Shown here piece by piece: positions 26,716 to 36,900 of a stretch of DNA of 64,000 nt (its first letter is position 1; each line of letters opens with the position of its first letter). The notes beneath the pieces were generated by a model. It ran no database searches. It had not been told where the DNA came from and saw only the letters and a list, made by a program, of their open reading frames with translations. The translations under genes were made by a program, and so were the position numbers. Source of the DNA: Bacteroidota bacterium (GTDB lineage Bacteria > Bacteroidota > Bacteroidia > Chitinophagales > Chitinophagaceae); the NCBI GenBank assembly GCA_016183765.1, contig JACPEA010000002.1, positions 124,001 through 188,000 on the forward strand. Reading direction: 5' to 3'.

Positions 26716-27372
26716 ATGGACGAATTGTTGCTCATTGTTCTAGCTTATTGCATCGGATCGGTCCCCACTGCTGTGTGGGTCAGTAGATCCAGGTTCGGGA
26801 TCGATATCCGCGATTACGGCAGTGGTAATGCCGGAGCCACCAACACTTTCAGGGTACTGGGTTCCAAATGGGGAACCCTTGTGATGATGGTGGACATCCT
26901 GAAAGGCGTGGTAGCCACTTCACTGTATATCTTCTTACCCGATTACCTGACCAACGAACTGCACCGTACCAACCTGATGATCGGGCTGGGACTGGCTGCT
27001 GTGATCGGACATATTCTCCCCATCTGGGCCGGCTTCAAAGGCGGAAAGGGCGTGGCAACCCTGCTGGGTATGGCGGTGGCCATACAGCCACTGGTGGCGG
27101 TTTGCTGCATCGCGGTATTCCTGCTGGTATTGTACCTGACCCGTTTTGTTTCGCTAAGCTCTATTTTGGCCGGGGTGGCATTCATGGTATTCATCCTCTT
27201 CATTTTTAATGAAAAAGAGACCCTGTACCGCATTTTCGCGGTGTTGGTGGCCCTGATGGTGGTGCTTACCCACCAGAAAAATATCGGCCGCATACTCAGG
27301 GGCACCGAAAGCAAGATCCCTATCCTGAAGCATCGCGACAAGCGCAGGCAGCGTAATCCGGACAACAGATAG
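26716..27372 (+). CDS. plsY: Glycerol-3-phosphate acyltransferase PlsY
   Basis: A 218-residue inner-membrane enzyme that transfers an acyl group from acyl phosphate to glycerol 3-phosphate, the first step of phospholipid synthesis. The three family motifs are present: GSVPTAVW, then GSGNAGATNTFR (35-46), and FKGGKGVATLLG near residue 110. Five to six membrane helices are visible. The chosen ATG agrees with the promoter element just upstream. No plsX lies nearby. Confidence 0.95.
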   Translation: MDELLLIVLAYCIGSVPTAVWVSRSRFGIDIRDYGSGNAGATNTFRVLGSKWGTLVMMVDILKGVVATSLYIFLPDYLTNELHRTNLMIGLGLAAVIGHILPIWAGFKGGKGVATLLGMAVAIQPLVAVCCIAVFLLVLYLTRFVSLSSILAGVAFMVFILFIFNEKETLYRIFAVLVALMVVLTHQKNIGRILRGTESKIPILKHRDKRRQRNPDNR

Positions 27373-27486
27373 TTGCAGGTATTTTCCTAATTTTACACTG
27401 AACTGACTGCAGGCCTCCCGCCTGGGAAAAATTGTTTGCCGTTGGTAAACGATCCGGATATTACAGACCGATAAAAGAAAGATCCT

Positions 27487-28287
27487 ATGAAACGTGTCAG
27501 CATTAGTGTATTAGCCGTTTGTATTGTTTTTACAGCCTGTGTAACCAATACCATTACCGGGCGGAAGCAGTTAAGCCTGGTATCCGACTCCGAACTGCAA
27601 ACACTTGCTTTAAGCCAGTACCAACAGTTTCTCTCTACCAATAAACGGGTGCCCGCCGGTAACAAAGACGCCGAAATGGTGAAACGGGTAGGAACCCGGG
27701 TATCCCTGGCCCTGAAGAATTATTATGCGCAGAAGGGATTGCCCAATGCACTGAATGGGTACGACTGGGAGTTTAACCTGGTGGAAAGTAAGGAGGTCAA
27801 CGCCTGGTGTATGCCCGGAGGCAAAGTGGTATGTTATACCGGCCTGTTGCCCGTAACACAGAACGAGACCGCCCTTGCCATTGTGATGGGGCACGAAATA
27901 GCCCATGCCATACTCGGACATGGTAAGGAGCGCATGAGCCAGCAAATGGCGGCACAGGGTATCGGGGCACTGGGCAGTGTGGCTTTGGGCACCGATACCA
28001 GGACCACGAATATCTTTGGCCAGGTGTACGGACTGGGCGCCCAATATGGTGCATTGTTGCCCAATTCCCGGAAACAGGAACTGGAAGCCGATCATTACGG
28101 GCTGATCTTTGCGGCAGCAGCAGGGTATGATCCGAGACAGGCAGTTGCTTTCTGGACCAGGATGGCGGCACTGAGCGAAGGGCAGAAGCCCCCGGCTTTC
28201 CTGAGCAGTCACCCCAGCGATGAGGACCGTATCAGGAAAGTGAGTGAAGTGATGCCGGAAGCTTTGCAATATTACCATCCACAATAA
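27487..28287 (+). CDS. M48 family metalloprotease lipoprotein (first of a tandem pair)
   Basis: A 266-residue protein with a lipoprotein signal (MKRVSISVLAVCIVFTAC, Cys18). The zinc motif is HEIAH (136-140) and the third ligand lies in ELEAD. MPGGKVVCYTGLL before the motif and SSHPSDEDRI near the end match the LoiP/BepA-type periplasmic M48 proteases that work on outer membrane proteins. The next gene, 39 bases downstream, encodes a diverged paralogue. Confidence 0.92.
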   Translation: MKRVSISVLAVCIVFTACVTNTITGRKQLSLVSDSELQTLALSQYQQFLSTNKRVPAGNKDAEMVKRVGTRVSLALKNYYAQKGLPNALNGYDWEFNLVESKEVNAWCMPGGKVVCYTGLLPVTQNETALAIVMGHEIAHAILGHGKERMSQQMAAQGIGALGSVALGTDTRTTNIFGQVYGLGAQYGALLPNSRKQELEADHYGLIFAAAAGYDPRQAVAFWTRMAALSEGQKPPAFLSSHPSDEDRIRKVSEVMPEALQYYHPQ

Positions 28288-28326
28288 GCGTAACCCGGTT
28301 CCGGAGTACCGGCGGGGTCGTATATT

Positions 28327-29133
28327 ATGAATCCAATTATCCGAATACCCCTTTTGCTGATCGGTTCCTGGTTGGCTGGTCTGACCCTGACGGGCACAGA
28401 TACTGTGTTAGCCCCCGTCTACCCGCAAAAAGGCACGGACCCTACCATTTTATCGGTTTCAGAAGCTATTTACCGCGAATTCAAAAACACACATACGGTT
28501 TTGGAAGCAGGCCAGTATACGGAAGTGGAGACCGTGAACCGCGTGAGTACAGAGCTGATCAGGGCCATCAACACACGGTACGGCCGGACAAAAGCCTCCA
28601 AAGAACTGGAAGGATTTTCCTGGGAAGTGCATCTTTTTCAGGAAAAAAAGGTCGATGCCTGGTGTTTACCCGGCGGAAAGATCGCCGTATATGATGCCTT
28701 GGTGCGGGTTACCCAGAGCGATGGGTCCCTGGCGGCGGTGCTGGCGCATGAGATGGCGCATGTATTGCTCAAACATGGTGATGCCAGGATGAAACAGATC
28801 CTGAAAGAATTCCTGGGAGGCAGGAGCCTGCAGACCGCTTTATCGGCCAAACCGGCCGAAACCCGTGATTTTTTCCGGATGGCCTATGGTAATGGCGATT
28901 ATGTGGGGGTGATCCGTGGTTTCAGTGGGGAAGATGAAAAAGCCGCCGATCAGTTGGGAGTAGTGCTCTGTGCCATGGCAGGTTACCAGCCCGGCGAAGC
29001 CCTGGTATTTTGGCAGCGGATGCGTTACCTGCAGGGAACCGGCCGGCAACCCGAACTCCTGAGTACCCATCCGTTGGATGAAGAAAGGATGGCGCAGCTC
29101 CGCCGGGTCATCGGGGAGATGCCCGGAAATTAA
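28327..29133 (+). CDS. M48 family metalloprotease (second of a tandem pair)
   Basis: A 268-residue paralogue of the preceding gene. It carries a hydrophobic N-terminal segment (residues 5-22) without a Cys lipobox, then AWCLPGGKIAVYDALV, zinc motif HEMAH (141-145), third ligand in EKAAD, and STHPLDEERM near the end. The same order of motifs shows common ancestry, but the sequences are well diverged. Being soluble or membrane-anchored rather than lipidated, it may have a different place or partner. Co-transcription with the first copy is likely. Confidence 0.9.
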   Translation: MNPIIRIPLLLIGSWLAGLTLTGTDTVLAPVYPQKGTDPTILSVSEAIYREFKNTHTVLEAGQYTEVETVNRVSTELIRAINTRYGRTKASKELEGFSWEVHLFQEKKVDAWCLPGGKIAVYDALVRVTQSDGSLAAVLAHEMAHVLLKHGDARMKQILKEFLGGRSLQTALSAKPAETRDFFRMAYGNGDYVGVIRGFSGEDEKAADQLGVVLCAMAGYQPGEALVFWQRMRYLQGTGRQPELLSTHPLDEERMAQLRRVIGEMPGN

Positions 29134-29251
29134 ACCTAACATATTTGCAAAAAATGCTATTTAGTCCTGCAAATGGCCGGTTTTACTGGAATTTTAACGC
29201 TGCCGTAGTAAAATGGGCAGGATTTCTGTAAGAGTTTTGGTAACATTTTTT

Positions 29252-29259
29252 TAACTTTG
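29252..29259 (+). promoter_or_regulatory. -7 element before the YdeI-like gene
   Basis: TAACTTTG fits TAnnTTTG, 37 bases before the ATG at 29297. Confidence 0.5.
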
Positions 29260-29296
29260 CCCTCCTAAATTACATCACCTAAATTCTGTTTTAGGC

Positions 29297-29962
29297 ATGT
29301 CAAACCAGACCTTGTTCGAAAAATTACAGTTGAAGGATGAAAAGAACCTGCTGATCCAGGGCCTTCCCTCCGCAATAGAGAAACAGTTTGCCAAACTTAC
29401 TTATGCAAAGAATGTTACCCCTTTACTGAAGAGCAAAAAAGTTGACTTTGCGCTGGTTTTCGCATTGAGCCAGTGCCAGTTAAATAATGTTCTGAAAGAG
29501 GTTTTCCCGGCTTTGCATGACGATACCAAACTTTGGGTGGCTTATCCCAAGACCACCAGTAAGATCGTAAGCGACCTGAACCGTGATTGCAGCTGGGAGT
29601 TCCTGACGCAACATGGGTATGAATGTGTACGCCAGGTGGCACTGGACCATGTGTGGAGCGCCATGCGTTTTAAGAAACTGGATAAGATCCCCAACCGTAC
29701 CCGTACTTTTTCCGAGATCAAAAGCAGTGAACTGAACGGGGTCGATTTTGAAAAAAGATTGGTAGTAACCCCGGTAGATCTGGGTAAACTGTTCACCAAA
29801 CACAAGGAAGCCCAGGAATTTTTCAGTTCCCTGTCTTTCACCAACCAGAAAGAATATGTGACCTGGATCGAAGGCGCCAAAAAAGAGGAGACCCGCAAAC
29901 GTCGTTTGGAAACAGCATTGGAGAAATTACTCGCCGGTAAAAAGAATCCTTCAGAGAAATAA
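29297..29962 (+). CDS. YdeI/OmdA-type C-terminal domain protein with DUF3052-like N-terminal part
   Basis: A 221-residue cytoplasmic protein. Residues about 150-215 (LFTKHKEAQEFFSSLSFTNQKEYVTWIEGAKKEETRKRR) fit the YdeI/OmpD-associated (OmdA) family. Residues about 20-130 contain FALVFALSQCQLN and LWVAYPKTTSK, a pattern seen in DUF3052-like proteins. The function of either part is uncertain; some relatives protect against bacteriocins or stress. It is joined to the CYTH gene by a one-base overlap (TAATG), so the two are translated together. Confidence 0.7.
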   Translation: MSNQTLFEKLQLKDEKNLLIQGLPSAIEKQFAKLTYAKNVTPLLKSKKVDFALVFALSQCQLNNVLKEVFPALHDDTKLWVAYPKTTSKIVSDLNRDCSWEFLTQHGYECVRQVALDHVWSAMRFKKLDKIPNRTRTFSEIKSSELNGVDFEKRLVVTPVDLGKLFTKHKEAQEFFSSLSFTNQKEYVTWIEGAKKEETRKRRLETALEKLLAGKKNPSEK

Positions 29963-30480
29963 TGAACCATATCAATATCGAAGTAAAAGCAAGATGCTTT
30001 CACCCTGAAAAAGTGGAAGCGTTTTTGCTTTCGAACGGTGCCCGTTATGTGGGTCTGGATCACCAGAAAGACACTTATTTCCAGGTCCCTTCCGGCAGGC
30101 TCAAACTGCGGCAGGGTAACATCGAGAACAGCCTGATCTTTTACCAGCGCCCCAACCAGGAAGGACCGAAACAATCTGATTTCTCGCTCAGTAAAATTAC
30201 GGATGGCGCCGCTACCGAAGCCGTGCTGGCAAAAGCATTGGGTGTAAAAGTGGTGGTGGATAAATACCGGAAGATCTTTTACATAGACAATGTGAAATTT
30301 CACCTGGATGAAGTGCCGGGCCTGGGTTCTTTTGTAGAGATCGAAGCGGGTAACCTGGCAGATCCTTCCAAGACCGTGGAAGATTTGCAAGCGCAATGTT
30401 ATTACTATGTGCAGGCTTTCGGCATTGCCGATGCCGACCTGATCCATCACAGTTACAGCGATATGTTACTGGCTTTATAA
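29962..30480 (+). CDS. CYTH domain protein (class IV adenylate cyclase/thiamine triphosphatase-like)
   Basis: A 172-residue triphosphate tunnel protein. It begins MNHINIEVKARC, the N-I-E-x-K form of the CYTH motif with Asn at the first of the usual Glu positions. The conserved LKLRQG, then VDKYRKIFYIDNVKFHLDEVPGLGSFVEIE, supply the basic and acidic tunnel residues. Members act as class IV adenylate cyclases or hydrolyse triphosphates; the substrate is unknown. It overlaps the YdeI-like gene by one base and converges on dnaG. Confidence 0.85.
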   Translation: MNHINIEVKARCFHPEKVEAFLLSNGARYVGLDHQKDTYFQVPSGRLKLRQGNIENSLIFYQRPNQEGPKQSDFSLSKITDGAATEAVLAKALGVKVVVDKYRKIFYIDNVKFHLDEVPGLGSFVEIEAGNLADPSKTVEDLQAQCYYYVQAFGIADADLIHHSYSDMLLAL

Positions 30481-30510
30481 AAGACTTTCGAAAAAAAATG
30501 GTGTCGGGAG

Positions 30511-32445
30511 TTATTTGATGATCACCGTACCCAACTGGCGGGTCAGTTCCTTTTCCACTTCTTTCAGGTGTTTGTGCACTTCGTGCAACAGTTTGAAATC
30601 ATCGTAAGAGGCTTTTTCAATATCGCGCTGGTTCTCTTCGATCATTTTTTTGATCTTGCGTAGTTTGTAGTAGCTCACGCTCATCAGCACGTCCTGCATA
30701 CTGGTATCGCGGTTCACGATATTCATGCTTTCCATCACTTCGTCCCATTTCTGACTTAACTCGTAAGGGTTTACGCTGATGCTGACCACCAGGTTACGGA
30801 TGAGTTCGTCCTCGTGGTACAGCAGGGTTTTGGTAGTGGGTTCCAGTCCGCGGGCATACCAGTTCCTGTATTCATCGTATAGTTTTTCCAGGTCGGGGTT
30901 GTCGAAATGGTATTCTTCCAGCTCTTCAAAAATATAGTCGGCCATACTGCGCTGTTCATCCCAGCTGCGCAGGCCGTATTCGAGCAATACGCGGAGTATG
31001 TTGCGTTCATAGGCTTCATCCTGGTTAAAGAGCAGGCTGGCATCATCCAGTACATCTTCCGGTTGCGCGGAGGCTTCCTGCATCAGGAGATTGGCTTCGT
31101 CCTGCGACAGTTTTTTTTCTTCTTTGGTGATCTTGTCCCGCTTGTATTTATTCACCAGGTTGGTCAGTCCCGTTTCATCGATCTTCAGCAGCGAAGCGCA
31201 TTGGCGTATATAGTCCTGTTGCCTGGTAAAATCTTCCGCTTTGCTGATGCGGCTCAGGGTTTCGGCTATCTGGTTCACCACGGAACTTTTGCGGCTCACG
31301 TCGTTACCAGCTTCCTGCAGCATCACTTCCAGCTGGAAAATGATAAAGTCTTTTTTGGAAGCCGCCACAAATTCATTGAATGTTGTGGAGCCTACTTTGT
31401 TCACATAACTATCCGGGTCCTCGTTATCGGGTATCAGCACCAGCCTTACGTTCAGGCCTTCTTCCAGCGCCATGTCCAGTCCCCGCAAAGCCGCTTTCAC
31501 ACCCGCTTTATCGCCATCATATACAATAGTGAGGTTGTTGGTATATTTCCTGATCAGCCGCAGCTGTTCTGTTGTTAATGAAGTGCCGCCACTCGCCACC
31601 ACGTTCTCAATGCCGGCCTGGTGCAGGCTTACCACGTCGGTATACCCCTCTACCAGCAAACATTCGTCGGCCTTATCAATGGCCATCCTTGCCTGGTACA
31701 TCCCGTAGAGGATCCTGCTTTTGCTGTACACCTCGTTATCGGGCGTGTTGATGTATTTGGGGCCGCGGTCGCTTTTGCCAATGACGCGGGCGCCAAAACC
31801 TATGATCTTGCCGGTATGGTTATGGATAGGGAAGATGATACGTCCGCGGTAATTGTCTACCAGTTCATCGCCATTACGGATAGAAACCAGTCCCGTTTTG
31901 GGAAGTAATTCCCTGTTGAACTGGTTCGACAGAAGCGCCCTGGTCAAAGCATCCCTTGAATCGGGGTTATAACCGATTTGGAATTTTTCGATCGTTTCGT
32001 TGCGGAAGCCCCGCTCATGCAGGTAGGAGAGCGCGATGGCTTTTCCATCCTCTGTATTAAAAAGGGCGTTGCTGAAGAATTGCCTGGCGAAGTTATTGAT
32101 GATGAAGAGGCTGTCGGCCGTCTGGATCAGTTGTTTCTGTTCCGGGCTGGTCTCGGTTTCCTCCACTTCAATATTGTAGCGTGCCGCCAGCCAGCGAAGG
32201 GCTTCCACATAATTGTACTTCTCATGTTCCATCAGGAACGTGATGGTGTTACCGCTTTTACCGCAGCCAAAACATTTGTAGATCTCCTTGGCAGGCGATA
32301 CGGTGAAGGAAGGACTCTTTTCGTTATGGAAAGGGCAGAGGCCCAGGTAATTGGTACCTCTTTTCTTCAGCTTCACAAATTCGCCCACCACATCAATGAT
32401 GTCGATGCGGCTGGTGATCTGCTGAATGGTATTGGGACTGATCAT
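30511..32445 (-). CDS. dnaG: DNA primase
   Basis: A 644-residue primase. The N-terminal CHC2 zinc site uses Cys37, His40, Cys58 and Cys61. The catalytic core follows, and the TOPRIM part shows LLVEGYTDVV (Glu266) and VYDGDKAG (Asp310, Asp312). The C-terminal third is helical and would bind the helicase DnaB. Length and layout are normal. The gene stands alone and converges with the CYTH gene. Confidence 0.96.
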   Translation of the reverse strand: MISPNTIQQITSRIDIIDVVGEFVKLKKRGTNYLGLCPFHNEKSPSFTVSPAKEIYKCFGCGKSGNTITFLMEHEKYNYVEALRWLAARYNIEVEETETSPEQKQLIQTADSLFIINNFARQFFSNALFNTEDGKAIALSYLHERGFRNETIEKFQIGYNPDSRDALTRALLSNQFNRELLPKTGLVSIRNGDELVDNYRGRIIFPIHNHTGKIIGFGARVIGKSDRGPKYINTPDNEVYSKSRILYGMYQARMAIDKADECLLVEGYTDVVSLHQAGIENVVASGGTSLTTEQLRLIRKYTNNLTIVYDGDKAGVKAALRGLDMALEEGLNVRLVLIPDNEDPDSYVNKVGSTTFNEFVAASKKDFIIFQLEVMLQEAGNDVSRKSSVVNQIAETLSRISKAEDFTRQQDYIRQCASLLKIDETGLTNLVNKYKRDKITKEEKKLSQDEANLLMQEASAQPEDVLDDASLLFNQDEAYERNILRVLLEYGLRSWDEQRSMADYIFEELEEYHFDNPDLEKLYDEYRNWYARGLEPTTKTLLYHEDELIRNLVVSISVNPYELSQKWDEVMESMNIVNRDTSMQDVLMSVSYYKLRKIKKMIEENQRDIEKASYDDFKLLHEVHKHLKEVEKELTRQLGTVIIK

Positions 32446-32932
32446 AGTTGCGGCCTGCTAAGGTAGGATAATGGGGGTTATGGAAAAAGAGGAGGGGGGA
32501 TTGGTTATTGGGTATTGGTTTATTGGGGATTGGGGTATTGGGGATTGTGTCTCGTCCTGAAATCACTTTACATATTTCGAACTAAATATGTAAAGTGATT
32601 TCAGGACGAGACAGGACGATGGACGATGAATAAGGATCTAAGTAATTGATTATCATTTAAATGTTGTAAAAAAGTTTCCAGTGTCGGAAAAGCTATTGCC
32701 CGATGCGGATCATAACTGGGTGGGCTGGTTTTGTCTGTCCAGGCAGTTGGCGTATGGTGGCAGCCGTTATCACTTCAGTGAAAGACGGTCGCGGTAACCA
32801 CAGCACGAAAAATAGACAGGGCAGTATCCAGTAAGGCGAATTGGCTTTGAGCTGTGAGCTGTGAGCCTCCAGCTCCAGCATCCAGCCCCATCTTTTCTGC
32901 ACATTATTTCAATACTCTCCTTATTTTTATCT
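32446..32932. other. Non-coding stretch between dnaG and the DeoR gene, with repeats
   Basis: This 487-base gap contains no credible gene. It holds a tandem array of TATTGGGGATTGG-like words (about 32498-32547), a perfect 30-bp palindrome (32548-32613), and a GAGCTGTGAGCTGTGAGCC stretch with CCAGC words (about 32849-32890). The promoters of dnaG and the regulator gene must also lie here, but I could not place them. Confidence 0.7.
32548..32613. repeat. Perfect 30-bp inverted repeat, possible IS-end remnant or MITE core
   Basis: The arm at 32548-32577 begins TGTCTCGTCCTGAAATCA and is repeated as its exact complement at 32584-32613, with six bases (CGAACT) between. The outer ends read TG...CA, as in many transposon terminal repeats. 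There is no T run to suggest a terminator and no transposase nearby. Confidence 0.8.
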
Positions 32933-33679
32933 ATGCTTAAGAAGGAAAGACAGGCGTATATCATCCAGCAGATCAATGTGCATAATAAAGTGCTCTCTTC
33001 AGACCTGAGTGTGCAGTTGGACGTGTCGGAAGATACGGTACGCCGCGATCTGCAGGAGTTGGCCGAAGAAGGTAAACTGATCAAAGTACATGGGGGAGCT
33101 TTGTCAAAGTCATTCCATTTTACCCTGGAAAGTCCTGCGATCTACTCGCTTCCCGAAAAGAAAAGTATCGCTTATAAGGCCATCCAGCTGATCCAGGACG
33201 GTATGATGGTGCTGTTATCGGGTGGTACCACCATACGGGAATTGGTAAAGTCTTTACCGCCCGATCTGAACGCTACTTTTATCACCGTAAGCGTACCCAT
33301 TGCGCTGGAGCTGCTGGAACACCCTACCTGTGAGGTCATTTTTGTGGGTAATAAGTTATTGAAGAATGCCCAGATGTCGGTTGGCGCCGAAGTGATCCAG
33401 CGGCTGGGGCAGATCAAAGCCGATCTCTGTATCCTGGGAACCAACAGTATTGATGCTGAGTTCGGGATCTCCGACCTGGAATGGGAGATCATTGAAGTGA
33501 AAAGGGCCATGATCAAATGTGCCGGCAAGACCATTTCACTGGCCATTTCCGAAAAACTGAATACGATCCAGCGTTTACAGGTGTGTAAGCCGGAAGATAT
33601 TGATATACTGATCACAGAACTCGACCCCGAAGACCCCGCCCTTAGTCCTTACCGCGAAAAGGGGATCTCCATATTATAG
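32933..33679 (+). CDS. DeoR family transcriptional regulator
   Basis: A 248-residue repressor-type protein. Residues 1-55 form the DeoR winged helix (KERQAYIIQQINVHNKV, then VSEDTVRRDLQEL and KVHGG). The rest is the DeoR C-terminal sensor with LSGGTTIREL and a middle CILGTNSIDAEFG, which binds a phosphorylated sugar in known relatives. The start MLKKERQ fits the family; an upstream in-frame ATG was rejected. The first SusCD pair lies 296 bases downstream and carries repeated TTTTTGCAG sites, which are candidate operators for this protein. Confidence 0.92.
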   Translation: MLKKERQAYIIQQINVHNKVLSSDLSVQLDVSEDTVRRDLQELAEEGKLIKVHGGALSKSFHFTLESPAIYSLPEKKSIAYKAIQLIQDGMMVLLSGGTTIRELVKSLPPDLNATFITVSVPIALELLEHPTCEVIFVGNKLLKNAQMSVGAEVIQRLGQIKADLCILGTNSIDAEFGISDLEWEIIEVKRAMIKCAGKTISLAISEKLNTIQRLQVCKPEDIDILITELDPEDPALSPYREKGISIL

Positions 33680-33709
33680 GTATTTCTACTGTAAACTAAA
33701 AAATGCAGG

Positions 33710-33902
33710 TTTTTGCAGCTTTTTTAGGCAGGCCAGTTCCTGTTCACCGATGTGGAAAAAAAGCTCGTCAAATAAATTCGTTAATCTGGTACACAAACTT
33801 TAACATTGCTATAGAAATTCTGTAGACCTGTTCCAAGATTGATTTTTTTGCAGCTTTTTGCGTAAAAAAAATCGCTAAAGGATGCAATGTTTTGCAGGGT
33901 TT
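33710..33902. promoter_or_regulatory. Cluster of TTTTTGCAG(C/G)-type sites before the first susC gene
   Basis: Three related words lie between the DeoR gene and susC: TTTTTGCAGCTTTTTT (33710-33725), TTTTTTTGCAGCTTTTTGCG (33843-33862) and TTTTGCAGGGTTT (33890-33902). The same word occurs twice in overlapping form before the second susC (43572-43594). The repetition points to a protein-binding site, perhaps for the DeoR regulator; this is inference. Confidence 0.5.
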
Positions 33903-33975
33903 CCCTGTCTTATTTCAGCCAAATTAATGTTCGTTAGTCAGAACTTACAGTAAAAAACAAAACAAAACTACATTT

Positions 33976-36900
33976 ATGAGAAACTGTCTCAAGCTATTGT
34001 CGGTGAGTTGCTTACTACTTCTGCTGCTCATTTCGCCTACGCTACAAGCGCAAGAAAGACCCATTACTGGAGTGGTTGCCGGTAACGAGGGACCATTACA
34101 AAGTGTAACAGTTATGGTTAAAGGAACCAGCCGTGCTACTCAATCCGGGGTTGACGGAAAATTCACCATTTCAGCCAAAAAGGGAGAAACGCTGAAATTT
34201 AGTTTTGTAGGTTACACGGACCAGGAGGTGGTGGTAGGAGGAAGTACCACGATTTCCGTAACGCTGCAGCTTGTTCAAGCTGCCGCACTCCAAGATGTGG
34301 TAGTGGTGGGTTATGGTACCCAAAGGAGAGGTAACCTTACAGGAGCTGTATCTACGGTGGATGTCAGAAAATCGTTACAAAACAGACCGATTGCAGATGT
34401 GGGAAGGGGGTTGCAAGGTGCAGCTTCTGGTCTTAGCATTACGATCCCGAGTGGTGAAGTGGGTTCTGATCCTCTTATCAAGATCAGGGGACAGATAGGA
34501 TCTTTTCAAGGTGGCAGCTCTCCATTAATATTATTAGACAACGTGGAGATCCCAAGTATTCAGGTGGTGAACCCTAATGATATTGCTTCTATTACCATAT
34601 TAAAAGATGCGGCATCTGCTTCCATCTATGGTTCTAAAGCATCATTCGGTGTTGTGCTGATTACTACCAAGAAAGGTTCTTCCGGAGGCCGCCCTCAAAT
34701 CGCTTATACAGGAAACGTATCATGGCAGAATATATGGAAGGATTTGCAAATGGCAAATGTGGATGGGTTACGGTATACGGTAGATGCCGCCGAGAGAGTT
34801 GGCATAACTACCCCTGTGGGCGCTTTTTATTATGTAGACAGGGCCAGTTATAATAAAGCGGTTGAATGGAAACAAAAATATGGAGGCTCCATTGGCGCTA
34901 ATGATCCTACCGTATTTGGAAGAGACTGGTATGTGCAGGGCGCTACCAACCAAAAAATGGGTGTGCGTACCTATGATCCCTATGATTACTTAGTTAAAGA
35001 GTGGGCTCCTACGCAACAGCACAATTTGTCTGTTGGTCTGACAGAAGGAAAAACCTCTTATAATATCGGACTTGGTTTGCTTGACCAGAGTGGTATGTTG
35101 AAACCAGCAACCAAGGATAAGTTTACCCGGTACAATGTTTCTCTGAAGGTTTCCAGCGAGCTTAGTAAATATGTTACTATCCGTGCCGGAGGAATGCATT
35201 CAAGAAGAAACAAACAATACGCCTATGCAACAAGCTCAACAACAGCGGATCCCTGGCTGTACCTGTACAGGTGGAGTTCCTCATATCCATTTGGATATGA
35301 TCAGAATGGAGATCCCATTCGTAGTCCATGGAGCGAAGTAGCTGCTGCAAACACAGCAAATATCCTTACCAGTTATTCAAATTTTAATCTGGGATCAACG
35401 ATCAATATCCGAAACAACTGGAAAGTGGATGTGGATTACACATACTCTCTCAATGACGAAACATGGATGAGGCCTGGTACAAGATTTACTGCAAGAGATT
35501 CGTGGAGTGCGCCTGTACAGCGTTTTGATGCTGCCGGAGCACCCGTATATGTTGACGCTTCCGGTAATGTTGTGCCTGGTACAACACCGGGTGCAATGAC
35601 GGCATTTGATCTGCTTAAACAGACCTATACTGCATTAGGTGCCAATCCGGACCATATTGCACGATCTGCCACCAATTTCTTTAGTCATACCATTAATGCT
35701 TTTACAACCTATTCTTTAAATGTAAAACAAGACCATGCGTTTAAGTTTATCCTTGGTATGAATAGTGTTGCTTCAACTTCAGAGTTCCAGACTTCACAGA
35801 TCACCAACCTTTCTGATATCAATAACCCGCAGTTTAATTTCGGTACCGGTACACAAACAACATCCGGAGGTAAATCATGGGAGTCCCGTTTAGGCTATTT
35901 CGGTCGTATTAACTATGCATTTAAAAACAAGTACCTGTTAGAAGGAAACCTTCGCTATGACGGATCTTCCAAATTCCCCAAATTACTTTGGTGGAGATGG
36001 TTCCCGTCTATGTCTGCAGGCTGGGTAGCAACCGAAGAGAACTTTATGCAGTTTATCAAACCTGTCGTGAATTCTCTGAAATTAAGAGCTTCATGGGGTT
36101 CAATTGGAGACCAGAGTGTATCGAGCGGTTTGTATATTTCTACATTGCCAGGCGGTCAGTCTACCTGGATTGGAGCCGGTACTTCACGGGTTAACTATGT
36201 AGGTACACCTACCGTAGTATCATCAGATATCCGCTGGCAGGATATCGTGAGCAAGAATATTGGTGTTGATATGAGCGTGTTGAAGAATAAGGTTACGGTT
36301 TCATTTGACCTTTTCCAGAGGAACACAAACAACATGATTGTTCCGCAGGAAGGAATTCCTTTAACATTGGGAGCTGGTGCGCCATTAGGTAATTATGGTT
36401 CACTGCAGACAAAAGGTTGGGAGCTTACTGTTGATTTCAACCACACTTTCAAAAATGGCTTACGCATTTTTGCCAGGGGTAATATTTCAGATGCCAAAAG
36501 TATCCTGACTTCTTATGGATCAGGTACCCAGGTCACTGGAAATTATAATGGTAAAAATATAGGAGAGATATGGGGTTACCGTACAGACAGGCTCTATCAA
36601 ATGAGCGATTTTGAACTGGATGCAAGCGGTAAACCGGTCCTTATCACGCTTACAGCTGCCGAAAGTGCATTAGCCGGCGGTAAACAGGCGTTCAAACTGA
36701 AAAGTACAGGAGAAAAGGTTGTTTACCAGCCATTTTTACAGAATTCGGCGAACTTTAGGTTCGGTCCCGGGGATGTTAAGTTCAAGGATGTTAATGGAGA
36801 CGGTGAGATCAGCAATGGAAAAGGAACTTTAGCGGATCATGGAGACCTGGAAGTTATCGGTAACTCAACTCCCCGTTACGAATATGGTTTCAGGTTTGGC

